A stretch of DNA of 64,000 nt from Bradyrhizobium sp. WBAH42 (GTDB taxonomy: Bacteria; Pseudomonadota; Alphaproteobacteria; Rhizobiales; Xanthobacteraceae). The notes beneath the pieces are model-generated. The model made no database searches. It had not been told where the DNA came from and saw only the letters and a program-made list of their open reading frames with translations. The stretch is taken from NCBI RefSeq assembly GCF_024585265.1, contig NZ_CP036533.1:2055001-2119000 (forward strand), given 5' to 3'. Of this stretch, positions 1 through 8,819 are shown one piece after another (the first letter of the stretch is position 1; the number at the start of each line of letters is the position of its first letter). The position numbers and the translations under genes were made by a program.

Positions 1-499
1 CCTGATGCGGTTGCGATGGTGAGGTTCTCGGATGGCAATCCTCTCCACGATGTTGTTCGTGGACCTGGCGGCGATGGCTCTAGCGCGGTTGATCTGTCCG
101 GGCTGACTGACGGCCCAATCATGGCGTCGATCTCTGTGACCGACACGGCTGGTAATACGGCTGCTGGCACCGGCGACACCTCCACGAAGGACACGACGGC
201 GGATGCATCGCCAACAGCGTCTGTGACGATCAACGACGGCGACGGCTTCATCAACGCTGGCGAGAGGTCGGCAGTTGGTTTCACGATTGTGGGCGTTGAT
301 CCTGATGCGGTTGCGATGGTGAGGTTCTCGGATGGCAATCCTCTTCACGATGTTGTTCGTGGACCTGGCGGCGATGGCTCTAGCGCGGTTGATCTGTCCG
401 GGCTGACTGACGGCCCAATCACGGCGTCGATCTCTGTGACCGACACGGCTGGCAATACGGCTGCTGGCACCGGCGACACCTCCACGAAGGACACGACGG
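1..499 (+). repeat. 300-bp in-frame tandem repeat inside the adhesin gene
   Basis: Bases 1-199 and 301-499 match except at three sites (45/345, 122/422, 153/453). The period is exactly 300 bp, or 100 codons. The second copy diverges just after base 499. The array probably continues left of the window. Confidence 0.92.
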
Positions 500-1644
500 C
501 CCCGGGAACGCCGACTCTGGCCCTGACGAACGATTCCGGCAGCTTGAACAGCGACAAGGTCACCAGGGATCCTTCCATCACCTATACGGCCTCGGCCGCG
601 GGCGACACGCTGTTGTACAAGGCCGACGGTGCGACGAGCTTCTCGACAATCGCGCCGGTGTTTTTGACCAACGGCACGGCCGATGGTCCACACACCGTCT
701 TTGTCCAAGAGCAGGACAGTGCGGGCAACGTCAGTGCGGCTGCGAGCCTGACGTTCAGGCTTGACACCATCGCGCCGGTTGCGCCTTCGCTCAAGCTGCA
801 CACGGACAGCGGCAGCTCGAGCACCGACAAGATCACCAACTCGGGCCTCGTCGACGTAACTGGCCTCGAGACAGGAGCGAATTGGCAATACAGCACCGAC
901 AACGGCGCGCACTGGCTCAACGGCACCGGCACGAGCCTGACGCTCACGGGTGATGACCTCAAGAGCGTGATCGTCCACCAAACCGACGTGGCGGGTAACA
1001 CGTCGAGCAATTCAACGGCGTTCGCCTTCACGCTCGACACGGCCCCGCCCGTGACCGCCATCGGCGATATATTGGTCACGACTTCAAAGGGAACAAACGC
1101 GACAATCAGCGGCACGTCGGAAGCAGGGAGCACGATAACGCTCTTTAAGGACGGCACTTCCGTAAGTAGTACCACCCCCATCAAAGTGGACGGCAACGGA
1201 CATTGGAATTTCACGATTTCAAAATTGTCGGATGTGGTTCATACGTTTTTGGCACGCGCAGTGGACGTGGCGGGTAATCAGGGCGGATTGAGCTCAGTCG
1301 CAGTGCTCGGCAGCTCGAGCGGCGACAAGATCACGGGCGCGGGTGCTGCTGATCTCATCGAGGGCCTCGGCGGCGCAGATCAGCTCACGGGAGGAGCTGG
1401 AACGGCGGACACGTTCGTTTTTCACGCCGGCTTCGGAAAGGATACGATCACCAGCTTCGATCTCACGAAGGACGTTTTGGCATTCGATCATAACTTGTTT
1501 GCGAATGTCGACGCGATTCTGAAAGCAACCGCGGACGTAAAGGGCAATGCCGTGATCACTTACGATAGTGCCGATACGATAACTCTTGTCGGTATCACGA
1601 AGTCTGATCTAGTGAACCACGCGAGCGACTTTTACATCCTTTGA
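1..1644 (+). CDS. C-terminal part of a large repetitive Ig-like/RTX-type secreted protein (5' truncated)
   Basis: The frame is open from base 1, so the gene starts left of the window and about 547 residues are visible. The N-terminal part carries 100-residue repeats (SDGNPLHDVV, DLSGLTDGPI, SVTDTAGNTA). These are followed by Ig-like modules with the D-T-x-A-P spacing typical of large bacterial adhesins. The last ~110 residues (DKITGAGAADLIEGLGGADQ, then DTFVFHAGFGKDTI) resemble the RTX-like calcium-binding tail and C-terminal secretion signal of type I exported proteins. Likely a cell-surface or extracellular adhesin-like protein exported by a type I system. No transporter gene is next to it here. 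The substrate or ligand is unknown, and the total size cannot be judged from this window. Confidence 0.85.
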   Translation, partial: PDAVAMVRFSDGNPLHDVVRGPGGDGSSAVDLSGLTDGPIMASISVTDTAGNTAAGTGDTSTKDTTADASPTASVTINDGDGFINAGERSAVGFTIVGVDPDAVAMVRFSDGNPLHDVVRGPGGDGSSAVDLSGLTDGPITASISVTDTAGNTAAGTGDTSTKDTTAPGTPTLALTNDSGSLNSDKVTRDPSITYTASAAGDTLLYKADGATSFSTIAPVFLTNGTADGPHTVFVQEQDSAGNVSAAASLTFRLDTIAPVAPSLKLHTDSGSSSTDKITNSGLVDVTGLETGANWQYSTDNGAHWLNGTGTSLTLTGDDLKSVIVHQTDVAGNTSSNSTAFAFTLDTAPPVTAIGDILVTTSKGTNATISGTSEAGSTITLFKDGTSVSSTTPIKVDGNGHWNFTISKLSDVVHTFLARAVDVAGNQGGLSSVAVLGSSSGDKITGAGAADLIEGLGGADQLTGGAGTADTFVFHAGFGKDTITSFDLTKDVLAFDHNLFANVDAILKATADVKGNAVITYDSADTITLVGITKSDLVNHASDFYIL

Positions 1645-2446
1645 TGTCGGCTTCGTGCGCGTTGAGCAAGCAGGATGCGCTCTACCGCTGTTTGACCCCG
1701 GCACAAAGGCGTGTCGGGGCCATTCAGGATCCACAGGCCGCGGATGCACGCCGCCACTATATTGTCCGCCGGCCCGAGTGCTCTTGCCGACAGGGGAGGC
1801 GCCTTCCGGTACCATCTCCGCCCACGCGCTCGACGCAAATTGCCGCCGCCACGTTACGATGACCACCGCTGCGGTCGTGACGAACAGCACCCAGGGGGCT
1901 CACGAAGGGCGCGGTCCAACGACAAACTGTCGACCTTTCGTCGTTTCCCGATTTGGTCGTGGTGTATCTCGGCATGCGCGTCAATGCGTGGACCGGGATA
2001 AGAACCTTGTTCGGCTTGGGTCCGCAGATTCAGGACGCAGTCGACAACAGGCCTGAAGGGCTTCTCCTGCATGAGAATTTCATCATGTCCTTGTTTCCAT
2101 TGAGCCCGTTGCGAAATCCATCATGCTTGGCATAAGCGGGGAATTGATGGGTTTCGCTGGCGCTCTACCCATCCTCCGAGCTAGCACGGCCCATAAAGCG
2201 GAGCTTACGAAACCGCGCGTGAGCCACCAAACGCTTCCCCAAAAGCGACGAGATGAATTGCGAACTCGACAGCCTCGCGACCGCGCGCTGGTTCCGCAAT
2301 CGCAAAATTCTCAGACTGCTCTTTTCGTCCCGTTAACCTACTTGCAGCCGGTTGAGGAACGGACCCACAAATCGTCGCTTCCTCTTGGACAAGAATCTTG
2401 TTGCAGAGCGTCCCTTTGCGGGCGCCGGGAATTCATGGAGGCGTGT
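1645..2446. other. Gene-poor stretch with a DUF4188 gene fragment
   Basis: Apart from the pseudogene fragment at 1904-2102 I see no supportable gene, RNA or strong terminator. Short open frames here overlap each other on both strands and lack family features. Confidence 0.5.
1904..2102 (+). pseudogene. Duplicated N-terminal fragment of the DUF4188 gene
   Basis: This 199-bp block aligns without gaps to 3631-3829, with about 10 mismatches (~95% identity). In frame it reads KGAVQRQTVDLSSFPDLVVV and continues to ENFIMSLFPL, matching the first ~67 residues of the intact gene at 3629. Homology stops abruptly at both ends. There is no start codon with a ribosome site, and the frame after the block is unrelated. 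It is a dead partial copy, perhaps left by a duplication followed by deletion. Confidence 0.85.
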
Positions 2447-3088
2447 ATGCGAATGAAGCTTTTCTATGCAGCCACGGTCTGCGTTGCATTGTCCGCAGCA
2501 GCACCACTCGCGCAAGCCCAGGTGGGCGCGGGTGTTGGCGCCGGTGTTGGAGGTGTCGGTGCAGGTGCTGGTGCGGGAGTGGGTAGCGGTGGCGTCGGCG
2601 CCGGTGTTGGTGCCGGAGTTGGGGGCGTTGGCGCGGGTGCCGGCGCCGGAGTGGGCGATGGTGGCGTGGGTGCCGGCGTTGGCGCCGGAGCTGGCGGAAT
2701 TGGCGCTACGGGGGGCGTGGGTGTCGGCGGAGGCGCGGCAGGAGCTGGCGCAGGTGCGAGTGTTGCAGGAGTTGGTGGGGCAGGCGCGGGAGTTGGTGTC
2801 GGTTCTAGCAGCGTAGGTACTGGGGGCCTCGGCACCGGCGGGCTTGGCACTGTTGGCATTGGTCCTGGTGCCGCGGGAGCCGTGGGCATTTCAAATAATG
2901 GCGTTGCCAATGGAAACAACAGCTCTGGATTGGCAGGCCTCAATCCTGCCAACGTCGGCACAGCCTTCGCGACATTGGAGGTCGCAGAGCAGCAGCGGGT
3001 GTTGCGTCGCTGTGCAGCTGTCCTGAAACAGCCGGATCACTACGACCGAGAAACACGGGCCGTTTGCCGTGTGATAGCCGCCAAGTGA
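2447..3088 (+). CDS. Gly/Ala/Val-rich exported protein of unknown function
   Basis: 213 residues. Residues 1-25 form a clear Sec signal peptide (MRMKLFYAATVCVALSAAAP, then LAQAQ). They are followed by ~125 residues of low-complexity GVGAGVGG-type repeats. A less repetitive C-terminus follows (ATLEVAEQQRVLRRCAAVL, with two Cys). GGAGG at 2437-2441 lies five bases before the chosen ATG. The frame is open upstream to 2123 but has no better start. The Gly-Val periodicity suggests a flexible or structural periplasmic or outer-surface protein. A strong terminator follows at 3145. Function unknown. Confidence 0.7.
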   Translation: MRMKLFYAATVCVALSAAAPLAQAQVGAGVGAGVGGVGAGAGAGVGSGGVGAGVGAGVGGVGAGAGAGVGDGGVGAGVGAGAGGIGATGGVGVGGGAAGAGAGASVAGVGGAGAGVGVGSSSVGTGGLGTGGLGTVGIGPGAAGAVGISNNGVANGNNSSGLAGLNPANVGTAFATLEVAEQQRVLRRCAAVLKQPDHYDRETRAVCRVIAAK

Positions 3089-3628
3089 AGTAAAGATTCC
3101 TTTGTCTTTTCGAGATTGGAGTCGACGGATAGACAAATAGAAAGAAGGCTCGGCGAGAGAACGCCGAGCCTTATCTTTAGGTCGAGCGATCTGTCTCACT
3201 GCAAGCTGACCTTCGCTCCCAACTCCTTTGGAGAACAAGACCCAGTCTCCGCGAGCACGCAAAAGCGTGGTGATAATAAGTCATGCGTCCGCCGGCTCTC
3301 GCGCTCCCGCACGCGCGGGGATTGCTCTGCCGCGAGGAGCGGACCTCCGTCAGACCCCACGTAACTTCGCAGATGGGCGGGAAGCCGACCTTGCTGACAT
3401 CGCGCAACTCGCTTACCTTGCGTGATGTGATCTGCCTGACATGCGTTCGAGCCGGATGGCCCTTATGCTCCGTCAGCACACGGTGCCGCTCCTGATCCAA
3501 ATTCGTCGGCGGTTTGCAAGGTGCACGCGATGGCTTGCAGGAACTCTTCGGGCGCAACACGACCACCGTCGTTATAGGCGGAGCTCGCGGCCATCCATGG
3601 CGGACCCATTATGCGTCAGGAGGTCAGA
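3089..3628. other. Intergenic stretch
   Basis: Holds the terminator at 3145-3172. Beyond that I see no convincing gene, repeat or operator up to the DUF4188 start. Confidence 0.5.
3145..3172 (+). terminator. Rho-independent terminator after the Gly-rich gene
   Basis: Perfect 11-bp stem AAGGCTCGGCG / CGCCGAGCCTT with a 6-nt loop, followed by the T-rich stretch ATCTTTA. It lies 57 bp after the stop codon. Confidence 0.8.
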
Positions 3629-4150
3629 ATGAAGGGCGCAGTCCAACGACAAACTATCGACCTTTCGTCGTTTCCCGATCTGGTCGTGATTTATCTCGGG
3701 ATGCGCGTCAATGCGTGGACCGGGATAAGAACTTTGCTCGGCTTGGGTCCGCAGATTCAGGACGCAGTCGACAAGCGGCCTGAAGGGCTTCTCCTGCATG
3801 AGAATTTCATCATGTCCTTGTTTCCATTGCACCTTGGCATGCGACAATATTGGCGCGACTTTGATGCGCTGGAGGCGTGGTCCCGTTCGATGCCGCACCG
3901 CCAATGGTGGCAGGATTTTTTGAAGTCATCGCGCGGCACTGGCTTCTGGCATGAAACTTACTTCATGCGGGGCGGTATGGAGGCCATCTACGATGACCTG
4001 CCGACGCCCATTGGCCTCGCACAGTTCGCGCCGCTGCGGCCCGCCCGTGGGCCAATGTTCGCCGCCCGCCACAGGGCCAAATTATCCGGCCAGTTGCTTC
4101 CCTCAGTGATCGAAGAGGCCCAATTTTATGGTGGGGACGGACCCGCGTAG
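3629..4150 (+). CDS. DUF4188 / monooxygenase-like family protein
   Basis: 173 residues in the size range of the DUF4188 family (called monooxygenase-like in databases; enzymatic role unproven). Features are VIYLGMRVNAWTGIRTL near the N-terminus, HENFIMSLFPLHLGMRQYWR in the middle, and the conserved tail SRGTGFWHETYFMRGGMEAI. AGGAGGT at about 3618-3624 places the start at 3629 rather than the in-frame ATG at 3611. No signal peptide or membrane segment. The N-terminal 199 bp are duplicated upstream as a dead fragment. It stands alone, so context gives no pathway. Confidence 0.75.
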   Translation: MKGAVQRQTIDLSSFPDLVVIYLGMRVNAWTGIRTLLGLGPQIQDAVDKRPEGLLLHENFIMSLFPLHLGMRQYWRDFDALEAWSRSMPHRQWWQDFLKSSRGTGFWHETYFMRGGMEAIYDDLPTPIGLAQFAPLRPARGPMFAARHRAKLSGQLLPSVIEEAQFYGGDGPA

Positions 4151-4352
4151 TTTTCGCTCTCGATTCCAGTGATGTCTCGTTTGAGGCAAGCGCGTCGGTT
4201 TAGTCCGGCCGCGATGGCTTCCGGTCAGATCCGATGGCGGATGACCCGCCAGCCTTGCAAAGGCCTGCGATACCCGCTGCCCGCTTGACCCTAGCCACAC
4301 CGCGCTCGAGGTGCTCGCTATGTTGGGGTCCGGCGAAACACACTGGCGACCT

Positions 4353-4595
4353 TCACTCGTACAGAGCGCAAACGCCACCCTGCCAACGCACACACCTGCG
4401 AACCGCTCGGCGGGTTTGACGGATGGTCGTCCTTGCCACACATACACCGTTGACTCGCGTCCTGCCCGGACCACAGGCGGCCGCGATTTGCGTAATCTCA
4501 TCATTTTCGATCGAAGGGAGCGGTGCAGGCCCCATGGCGTGCGCCGATGTTAGAACCGACAAGGTGAAGCCGAGAACAGCGATCAATCGGATCAT
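4353..4595 (-). CDS. Small exported Cys-containing protein
   Basis: 80 residues. A signal peptide (MIRLIAVLGFTLSVLTSAHA) is followed by a short mature domain with CGPGRTRVNGVCVAR, a basic stretch (RQTRRAVRRCVRW) and GGVCALYE, giving four Cys that could form two disulfides. GGGAGG just upstream supports the start at 4595. A FixK-like box lies ~67 bp upstream, so microaerobic control is plausible. Similar small secreted proteins are common in Bradyrhizobium. Function unknown. Confidence 0.72.
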   Translation of the reverse strand: MIRLIAVLGFTLSVLTSAHAMGPAPLPSIENDEITQIAAACGPGRTRVNGVCVARTTIRQTRRAVRRCVRWQGGVCALYE

Positions 4596-4655
4596 TCGAT
4601 CCTCCCTTGGCACTGGCCCCGCTCGAAAAGCTGGCAGCATGGGTCGCTGAGAGGC

Positions 4656-4669
4656 TTGAGATAAGTCAA
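4656..4669 (-). promoter_or_regulatory. FixK/FNR-type box
   Basis: TTGAGATAAGTCAA fits TTGM-N6-KCAA. Its centre is ~67 bp upstream of the start at 4595. Confidence 0.6.
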
Positions 4670-4758
4670 GGTTCGCGTCGCGGTGCGCGTGGCTCGGGGG
4701 GACCATTGCTCCGGGGTACTCGCCCAGCCTGCCCAGATCACTCACCTGTCCCCGTGCG

Positions 4759-6144
4759 CTAACTGTCCTTCGATACTGGCCCGAGCGCTGCCCGCTTCGC
4801 ATTGTGCGCTTCCCCGGGAGGTCGCGCACCGAGTGCCGCGCGACGATCTTGTATGAGGTTCTCGAGCCGATGTGCGGCAACGTTTAGCGTGGCCGTATCG
4901 AGGGTGGATACGTCCGCATCTGCTCTGGCGCGTTGCGCGCTCAGTACTTGGTCGATCTCAGTCTCGATCTCCAACAAATTCGCTTCGTTCTCGGCGTGCC
5001 TTATTCGTCTCCCCAATGCATAGAGCAAATCCAGCGCGGGTTCTCTCGGCTTGAGATCGCCGGATCTAAGAAACTGCCATGCCGCCGCAAGGATCGTGGC
5101 AAGCGCGCCGAGCGCCATTGGCGCCAGGAAGATGGCGTTGCTCCACTTGTCCAGGAAAGTCAGTTGACTACCGTTGTAGAACTCTGCAGCGCCGGGGTGA
5201 ACGGGGAGGTAGGCGCCGGCGTCAGTATCGGGCGCCTTGAACTGCGCGAGAACCGGCAGTTCGGCCAAAACGTCTCTGCGAGCGCGTGCAATGGCTTGCG
5301 TGAAGTCGGCGATCATATCGTTGTCCAGGCTCTTCTTGCCGACGATGTAGAAAGAAGCCTTCAAAGTGGTCACGTCGTCCTCAGGAACGGGAGGAGATCC
5401 GCGTAGTGTTCCCCTTGGGATGTCGAAGCTCTCGTAAGCGCGCTCCTTCTCGGCAATTGCACCGGCATTCTCGATCGGAATCAGGACCGGTGCGCTCTTC
5501 GGAGTCTGCGGGAATAGACCTCGCACCAATGATACGTACTTCTCGCTCAGCGGCGCTACGAGAAGGACGGCACGTATTTCCTTTGTGTCGAGGGTGCGGC
5601 GAACCTGGTCGAGCGCGACACTTTTGAAAGCAACGTTGGCGCGGTCGAGGTCATATGCCTTTGTCAATACGCTGACGATCTTCTCATTAGTCTCGCCCGC
5701 AACCACCCCTATTGTTGTGCGCTTTAGGCCAGCCATGTCCTTGATCGTGGATCCCGGCGGTGCAAACAGCAGCGCAACGGCCTCGGCGAGGACGACGATG
5801 GCTTGCGCTTGTGAAAGGTCGCCGACATCACCGCGGACCACAGCAAGGTCCGTCTTGCCGGAGGAAAACGCTTCCGCGGATTCAATTGGGCCGGTCGTCT
5901 CCACCACCTTCAGCCGGACCGGCGCGTTGTTGAGGACAAGCCTGCTCGCCAGCGCCGACACGATTTTGGGGGCGTCGCCGTCCAATGACCCAACCGCGAT
6001 CGACAGCGTCACCGGTTGGACGTACCAGCGATACGCGAACAGGCTTGCGCCCGCGGCCAGCAGTGCTAGCGCCAGGACGACGACGATGCGAAGCCAGATC
6101 GGCAGTTTGGCACCGTCAATGCGAATTCTCGACAGATCATCCAT
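4759..6144 (-). CDS. TAXI-like solute-binding protein, membrane anchored
   Basis: 461 residues. Membrane segments lie at residues ~18-38 and ~336-358, flanking an extracytoplasmic domain with the fold signature of the NMT1/TAXI TRAP binding family (SGKTDLAVVRGDV, LKRTTIGVVAGETNEKIVSV). After the second membrane helix comes a ~100-residue cytoplasmic tail that is rich in charged helices and looks coiled coil. That tail is not part of ordinary periplasmic binding proteins and suggests a sensor or scaffold role. No TRAP permease is adjacent. The ligand is unknown. Confidence 0.75.
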   Translation of the reverse strand: MDDLSRIRIDGAKLPIWLRIVVVLALALLAAGASLFAYRWYVQPVTLSIAVGSLDGDAPKIVSALASRLVLNNAPVRLKVVETTGPIESAEAFSSGKTDLAVVRGDVGDLSQAQAIVVLAEAVALLFAPPGSTIKDMAGLKRTTIGVVAGETNEKIVSVLTKAYDLDRANVAFKSVALDQVRRTLDTKEIRAVLLVAPLSEKYVSLVRGLFPQTPKSAPVLIPIENAGAIAEKERAYESFDIPRGTLRGSPPVPEDDVTTLKASFYIVGKKSLDNDMIADFTQAIARARRDVLAELPVLAQFKAPDTDAGAYLPVHPGAAEFYNGSQLTFLDKWSNAIFLAPMALGALATILAAAWQFLRSGDLKPREPALDLLYALGRRIRHAENEANLLEIETEIDQVLSAQRARADADVSTLDTATLNVAAHRLENLIQDRRAALGARPPGEAHNAKRAALGPVSKDS

Positions 6145-6321
6145 AGTACCCGGCTGGCCTTTCGTCCCAACGGCAGGCCTTGCAGACTTCCGAGCACCGC
6201 CGATTGGTCAAGGTTAGCTACCCGAACAGCGGGACGACTCTCCACGCCCACCCGAGTTGCATTTCTGCCACCAGGAGGCGGCTCTTGAGCCGCCCCCTCC
6301 AGCCTCATTCGCGCTCGAGTT

Positions 6322-6840
6322 TTACTGACAGACATGCATCAGGCCATCAGGGCCTTTGATCATGGTGCCGGGATCGCAGACAATGCCGCCGCGAGCCTTG
6401 TAGTCGGCCCATCCGCTAAAGCCATACCAGGGGCCATTCGCCGGGTAGGCCTTTTGGAGATAGTAGGGACTGGTTTCAATCGGACCGCCATAATAGGCGT
6501 TGGCCGCCAATGCGCCGCTGCCCACGTATGGCCTGCCATAGTATCCGGTACCACCCCAGTTCCAGGGTTGGGTGGCCGCAACTGCGGCGGCGGTGCCAAC
6601 CGCTGCAGCGCCTACGCCGGCGCCGACGACGCCCGCCCCGTATCCATATGCAGCCCGCCGGTTTTGTCGGCGTGCAACACCCGCAACGCTCACGGGTGTC
6701 AGGGGACGACCGACCCGTGCTTGTGCGCTATCGGTAGAAAGCGAAGCGCCGCCTTGCTCGGACCAACTGAAGGAGAGCAGCATCGCACAAGTGAACGTCG
6801 AAGCTGCTAATGCAACGTTTCGTACATTCATCTGCATCAT
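6322..6840 (-). CDS. Exported Gly/Ala/Tyr-rich small protein
   Basis: 172 residues from the chosen ATG at 6840 (MMQMNVRNVALAAS, a signal peptide). The frame extends 14 codons further upstream, but the signal peptide argues for this start. The middle holds a glycine-alanine stretch (GAGVVGAGVGAAAVGTAAAV). The end has YYGGPIETSPYYLQ, GWADYKARGGIVCDPGTMI and a terminal CQ, with two Cys. A FixK-like box lies ~70 bp upstream. The type is common in Bradyrhizobium. Function unknown. Confidence 0.65.
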   Translation of the reverse strand: MMQMNVRNVALAASTFTCAMLLSFSWSEQGGASLSTDSAQARVGRPLTPVSVAGVARRQNRRAAYGYGAGVVGAGVGAAAVGTAAAVAATQPWNWGGTGYYGRPYVGSGALAANAYYGGPIETSPYYLQKAYPANGPWYGFSGWADYKARGGIVCDPGTMIKGPDGLMHVCQ

Positions 6841-6902
6841 GGACCTTACTCCACCGTTTCCTGCCCCGGTCCGATGATTCAACCTCCTCTTCGAAGCGTG
6901 CG

Positions 6903-6916
6903 TTGCGCTAGATCAA
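6903..6916 (-). promoter_or_regulatory. FixK-type box
   Basis: On the minus strand it reads TTGATCTAGCGCAA, which fits TTGA-N6-GCAA. Its centre is ~70 bp upstream of the start at 6840. Confidence 0.5.
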
Positions 6917-7115
6917 CGGTTCCTCCGCTTGTTGTGTCTCAACGAGGCACCAACGCTGACGCACCAGGGGGACTTCCAATCATTGGCTTTTCAAGAGACC
7001 CATGACCGTAGACGTTGGCCCGGGGGTGTCGGCTTTGGCAAAGCGGACATCGCCCAGGCCTAAAGTCAGTTAGCCGCGCATGTTCAGACCATCACGCGGC
7101 AGGTCTGAATCAAAT

Positions 7116-7631
7116 TCAGTCTTCGTCGTCGGCCTGCGCACGACGTCGCTCCACGACATCACTCATGTCGTGAAGTACAAGGACCGCGATAGCCCCCATG
7201 CGCTGCCTCTGTTCGGGATTGAGGGTCTTGTAAAGTGGCTGCCACGCCTCGGCGAGCTTATCCAAATCGGCTGATCGTTGCGCCAATGCCTCCGAGCGTC
7301 GTTGCAAGAAGGCGATGGGGTCACGATTGCGGATGGTTTCGACGGCATTTTGGTCGGTCCGTCGACCCACTGTTTCCGAAATCTTTGCAACCCGGGCCTT
7401 CCGATCCTCCGCCCTGGCACGAATGGCGCTCTCGACAGGCGGCCAGAGTTTTTCCTGGTCAGGTGTCAGCTGCAACGCGGCCTTGGTCAAATCGATCCGC
7501 ATATCCATCAGTGTATTTCGGTCTACTGCGTTGAGCCGTTCTGGCGTTGTAGCGGAGGTAGCTTGCGCCCTGGCAATCGACGGTGCGGCAAGAAGGAGTG
7601 CAACTGTTCCGATCACTACGATCTTCATCAT
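7116..7631 (-). CDS. Spy/CpxP-like LTxxQ periplasmic protein
   Basis: 171 residues. After the signal peptide (MMKIVVIGTVALLLAAPSIA) a helical, charged domain carries two LTxxQ-type motifs: LTPDQEKLW near the front and LNPEQRQRM near the end. This is the hallmark of the Spy/CpxP periplasmic chaperone-like family. AAGGAGGT five bases before the ATG fixes the start at 7631. A near-perfect FixK-type palindrome lies ~73 bp upstream. Probably protects envelope proteins or dampens an envelope stress response; the partner is not evident here. Confidence 0.8.
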   Translation of the reverse strand: MMKIVVIGTVALLLAAPSIARAQATSATTPERLNAVDRNTLMDMRIDLTKAALQLTPDQEKLWPPVESAIRARAEDRKARVAKISETVGRRTDQNAVETIRNRDPIAFLQRRSEALAQRSADLDKLAEAWQPLYKTLNPEQRQRMGAIAVLVLHDMSDVVERRRAQADDED

Positions 7632-7697
7632 CGGCGACCTCCTTGGTAAGTGGCCCCCAGGCACCGCGCAAACAATCGTCGGCAGGACGATGCCGCG

Positions 7698-7711
7698 TTG
7701 ATTCAAATCAA
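7698..7711 (-). promoter_or_regulatory. FixK/FNR-type box
   Basis: TTGATTCAAATCAA has perfect TTGAT/ATCAA half-sites. Centred ~73 bp upstream of the LTxxQ gene start. Confidence 0.7.
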
Positions 7712-7852
7712 GAGATCTGGAGAAAGAATTGTGGCGCACAGGTCAGGCGCGAACTCCGACATGTCCGTTCTTGCGCCCCCATTCGGACGCGCGGCCCTCA
7801 ACCTTTCATCGCAGCACAGCGCGACGCGGCGTTCGTCATACGAACAACAGAA

Positions 7853-7876
7853 GGCCCCGGGGGAAACCCCGGGGCC
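7853..7876 (-). terminator. Terminator after the outer membrane protein gene
   Basis: Perfect 10-bp stem GGCCCCGGGG / CCCCGGGGCC with a GAAA loop. On the minus strand it is followed by TTCTGTTGTT. It lies 24 bp past the stop. Confidence 0.75.
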
Positions 7877-7899
7877 AGCTGCCGGGTACCGCTCGTGGA

Positions 7900-8655
7900 C
7901 TAGTAACGTGCTGCGACCGGGGCCGTGTAACCGCCGAAGCGATAGTTGAGCCGTAGGGTGATCATATCGACGTCCTGGCTGACCCCGCTGCCCGTAAGCG
8001 TCAAGCCTCCGGGCGTGACCACGCCGGCGAAGCTACCGTTGTCGCGCCCCATCCAGAGATGGTCGTATTCCACGCCGAACGACCAGTTCGGTGCAAAGCC
8101 ATATTCCCAGCCGACACCAAGGGCACCGCCCCAGCGCGTGTGGCCAGCCGAGGCGAGGCCGACACCGGTGACGTTGTTGAAGATGTCAAAGCGATTGTGA
8201 GTGACGGCCGCGCCACCCTTCACGTAGAACAGCGACGCATTCCATGCCCAACCGAGTTGGCCCGTGAAAAGGCCGATGCCATCGGTTTTGCCCGTGGTCG
8301 AAATGAGCGGATCGACCAGGCTCACACGCGTTCTCTCAATGTCGGCCCAATCGCCCTGTGCTTCGAGGCCGAAGACGAATTGATTGGTCTGCCAGCGATA
8401 GCCGATCTGACCACCGATCAGACCACCGTTGCGATCAGCACAACCGGCCGCCACTGTCCCGGCGAGCGTCACGAAATCCACGCAGCTTTCGGCTCGTCCC
8501 CAACCGCCGTTAGCGCCGATGTAGAACCCGCTCCAGTTGTAGATCGTCACGACCGGTGCTGGTGGCGGGGCCTTGACGGCCATGTCGGCAGCCGATGCAG
8601 GGGCAGCCAGGCCCATGGATGCCACGCTGACAGCGGCTACCAGGAGTTTCCTCAT
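7900..8655 (-). CDS. Omp25/Omp31-type outer membrane beta-barrel protein
   Basis: 251 residues. The signal peptide ends at PASAADMAVKAPP. The mature protein begins with NWSGFYIGANGGWG, the family's typical opening. It continues with alternating strands (GLIGGQIGYRWQTNQFVFGL, GVGWEYGFAPNWSFGVEYDH) and ends with LRLNYRFGG and an aromatic C-terminal residue, as expected for an 8-stranded barrel. The family is abundant in rhizobia, where it gives envelope stability. A palindrome at 8698 lies upstream and a strong hairpin ends the gene. Confidence 0.88.
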   Translation of the reverse strand: MRKLLVAAVSVASMGLAAPASAADMAVKAPPPAPVVTIYNWSGFYIGANGGWGRAESCVDFVTLAGTVAAGCADRNGGLIGGQIGYRWQTNQFVFGLEAQGDWADIERTRVSLVDPLISTTGKTDGIGLFTGQLGWAWNASLFYVKGGAAVTHNRFDIFNNVTGVGLASAGHTRWGGALGVGWEYGFAPNWSFGVEYDHLWMGRDNGSFAGVVTPGGLTLTGSGVSQDVDMITLRLNYRFGGYTAPVAARY

Positions 8656-8697
8656 GAGATTGTCTCCGTATCCCTTGTTGTTGATTGATAACGCTTG

Positions 8698-8713
8698 TGC
8701 ACGTAATCGTGCA
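8698..8713. promoter_or_regulatory. Inverted repeat upstream of the omp gene
   Basis: TGCACG-TAAT-CGTGCA lies 43-58 bp upstream of the start at 8655. It is a candidate operator; the binding protein is unknown. Confidence 0.35.
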
Positions 8714-8819
8714 TAAGTACTTCATAACAATCGCGAGTTTAGTCGTGACCGCCTCATGCCCATGTAATAAAATGGCAACACCAAGCGATATCCGACACGG
8801 CGCGTGCGGGTCACAGCGC

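Noticed and set aside
1..499. CRISPR-like array
   Set aside because: Repeats are 300 bp, in frame and coding; no short repeats or unique spacers.
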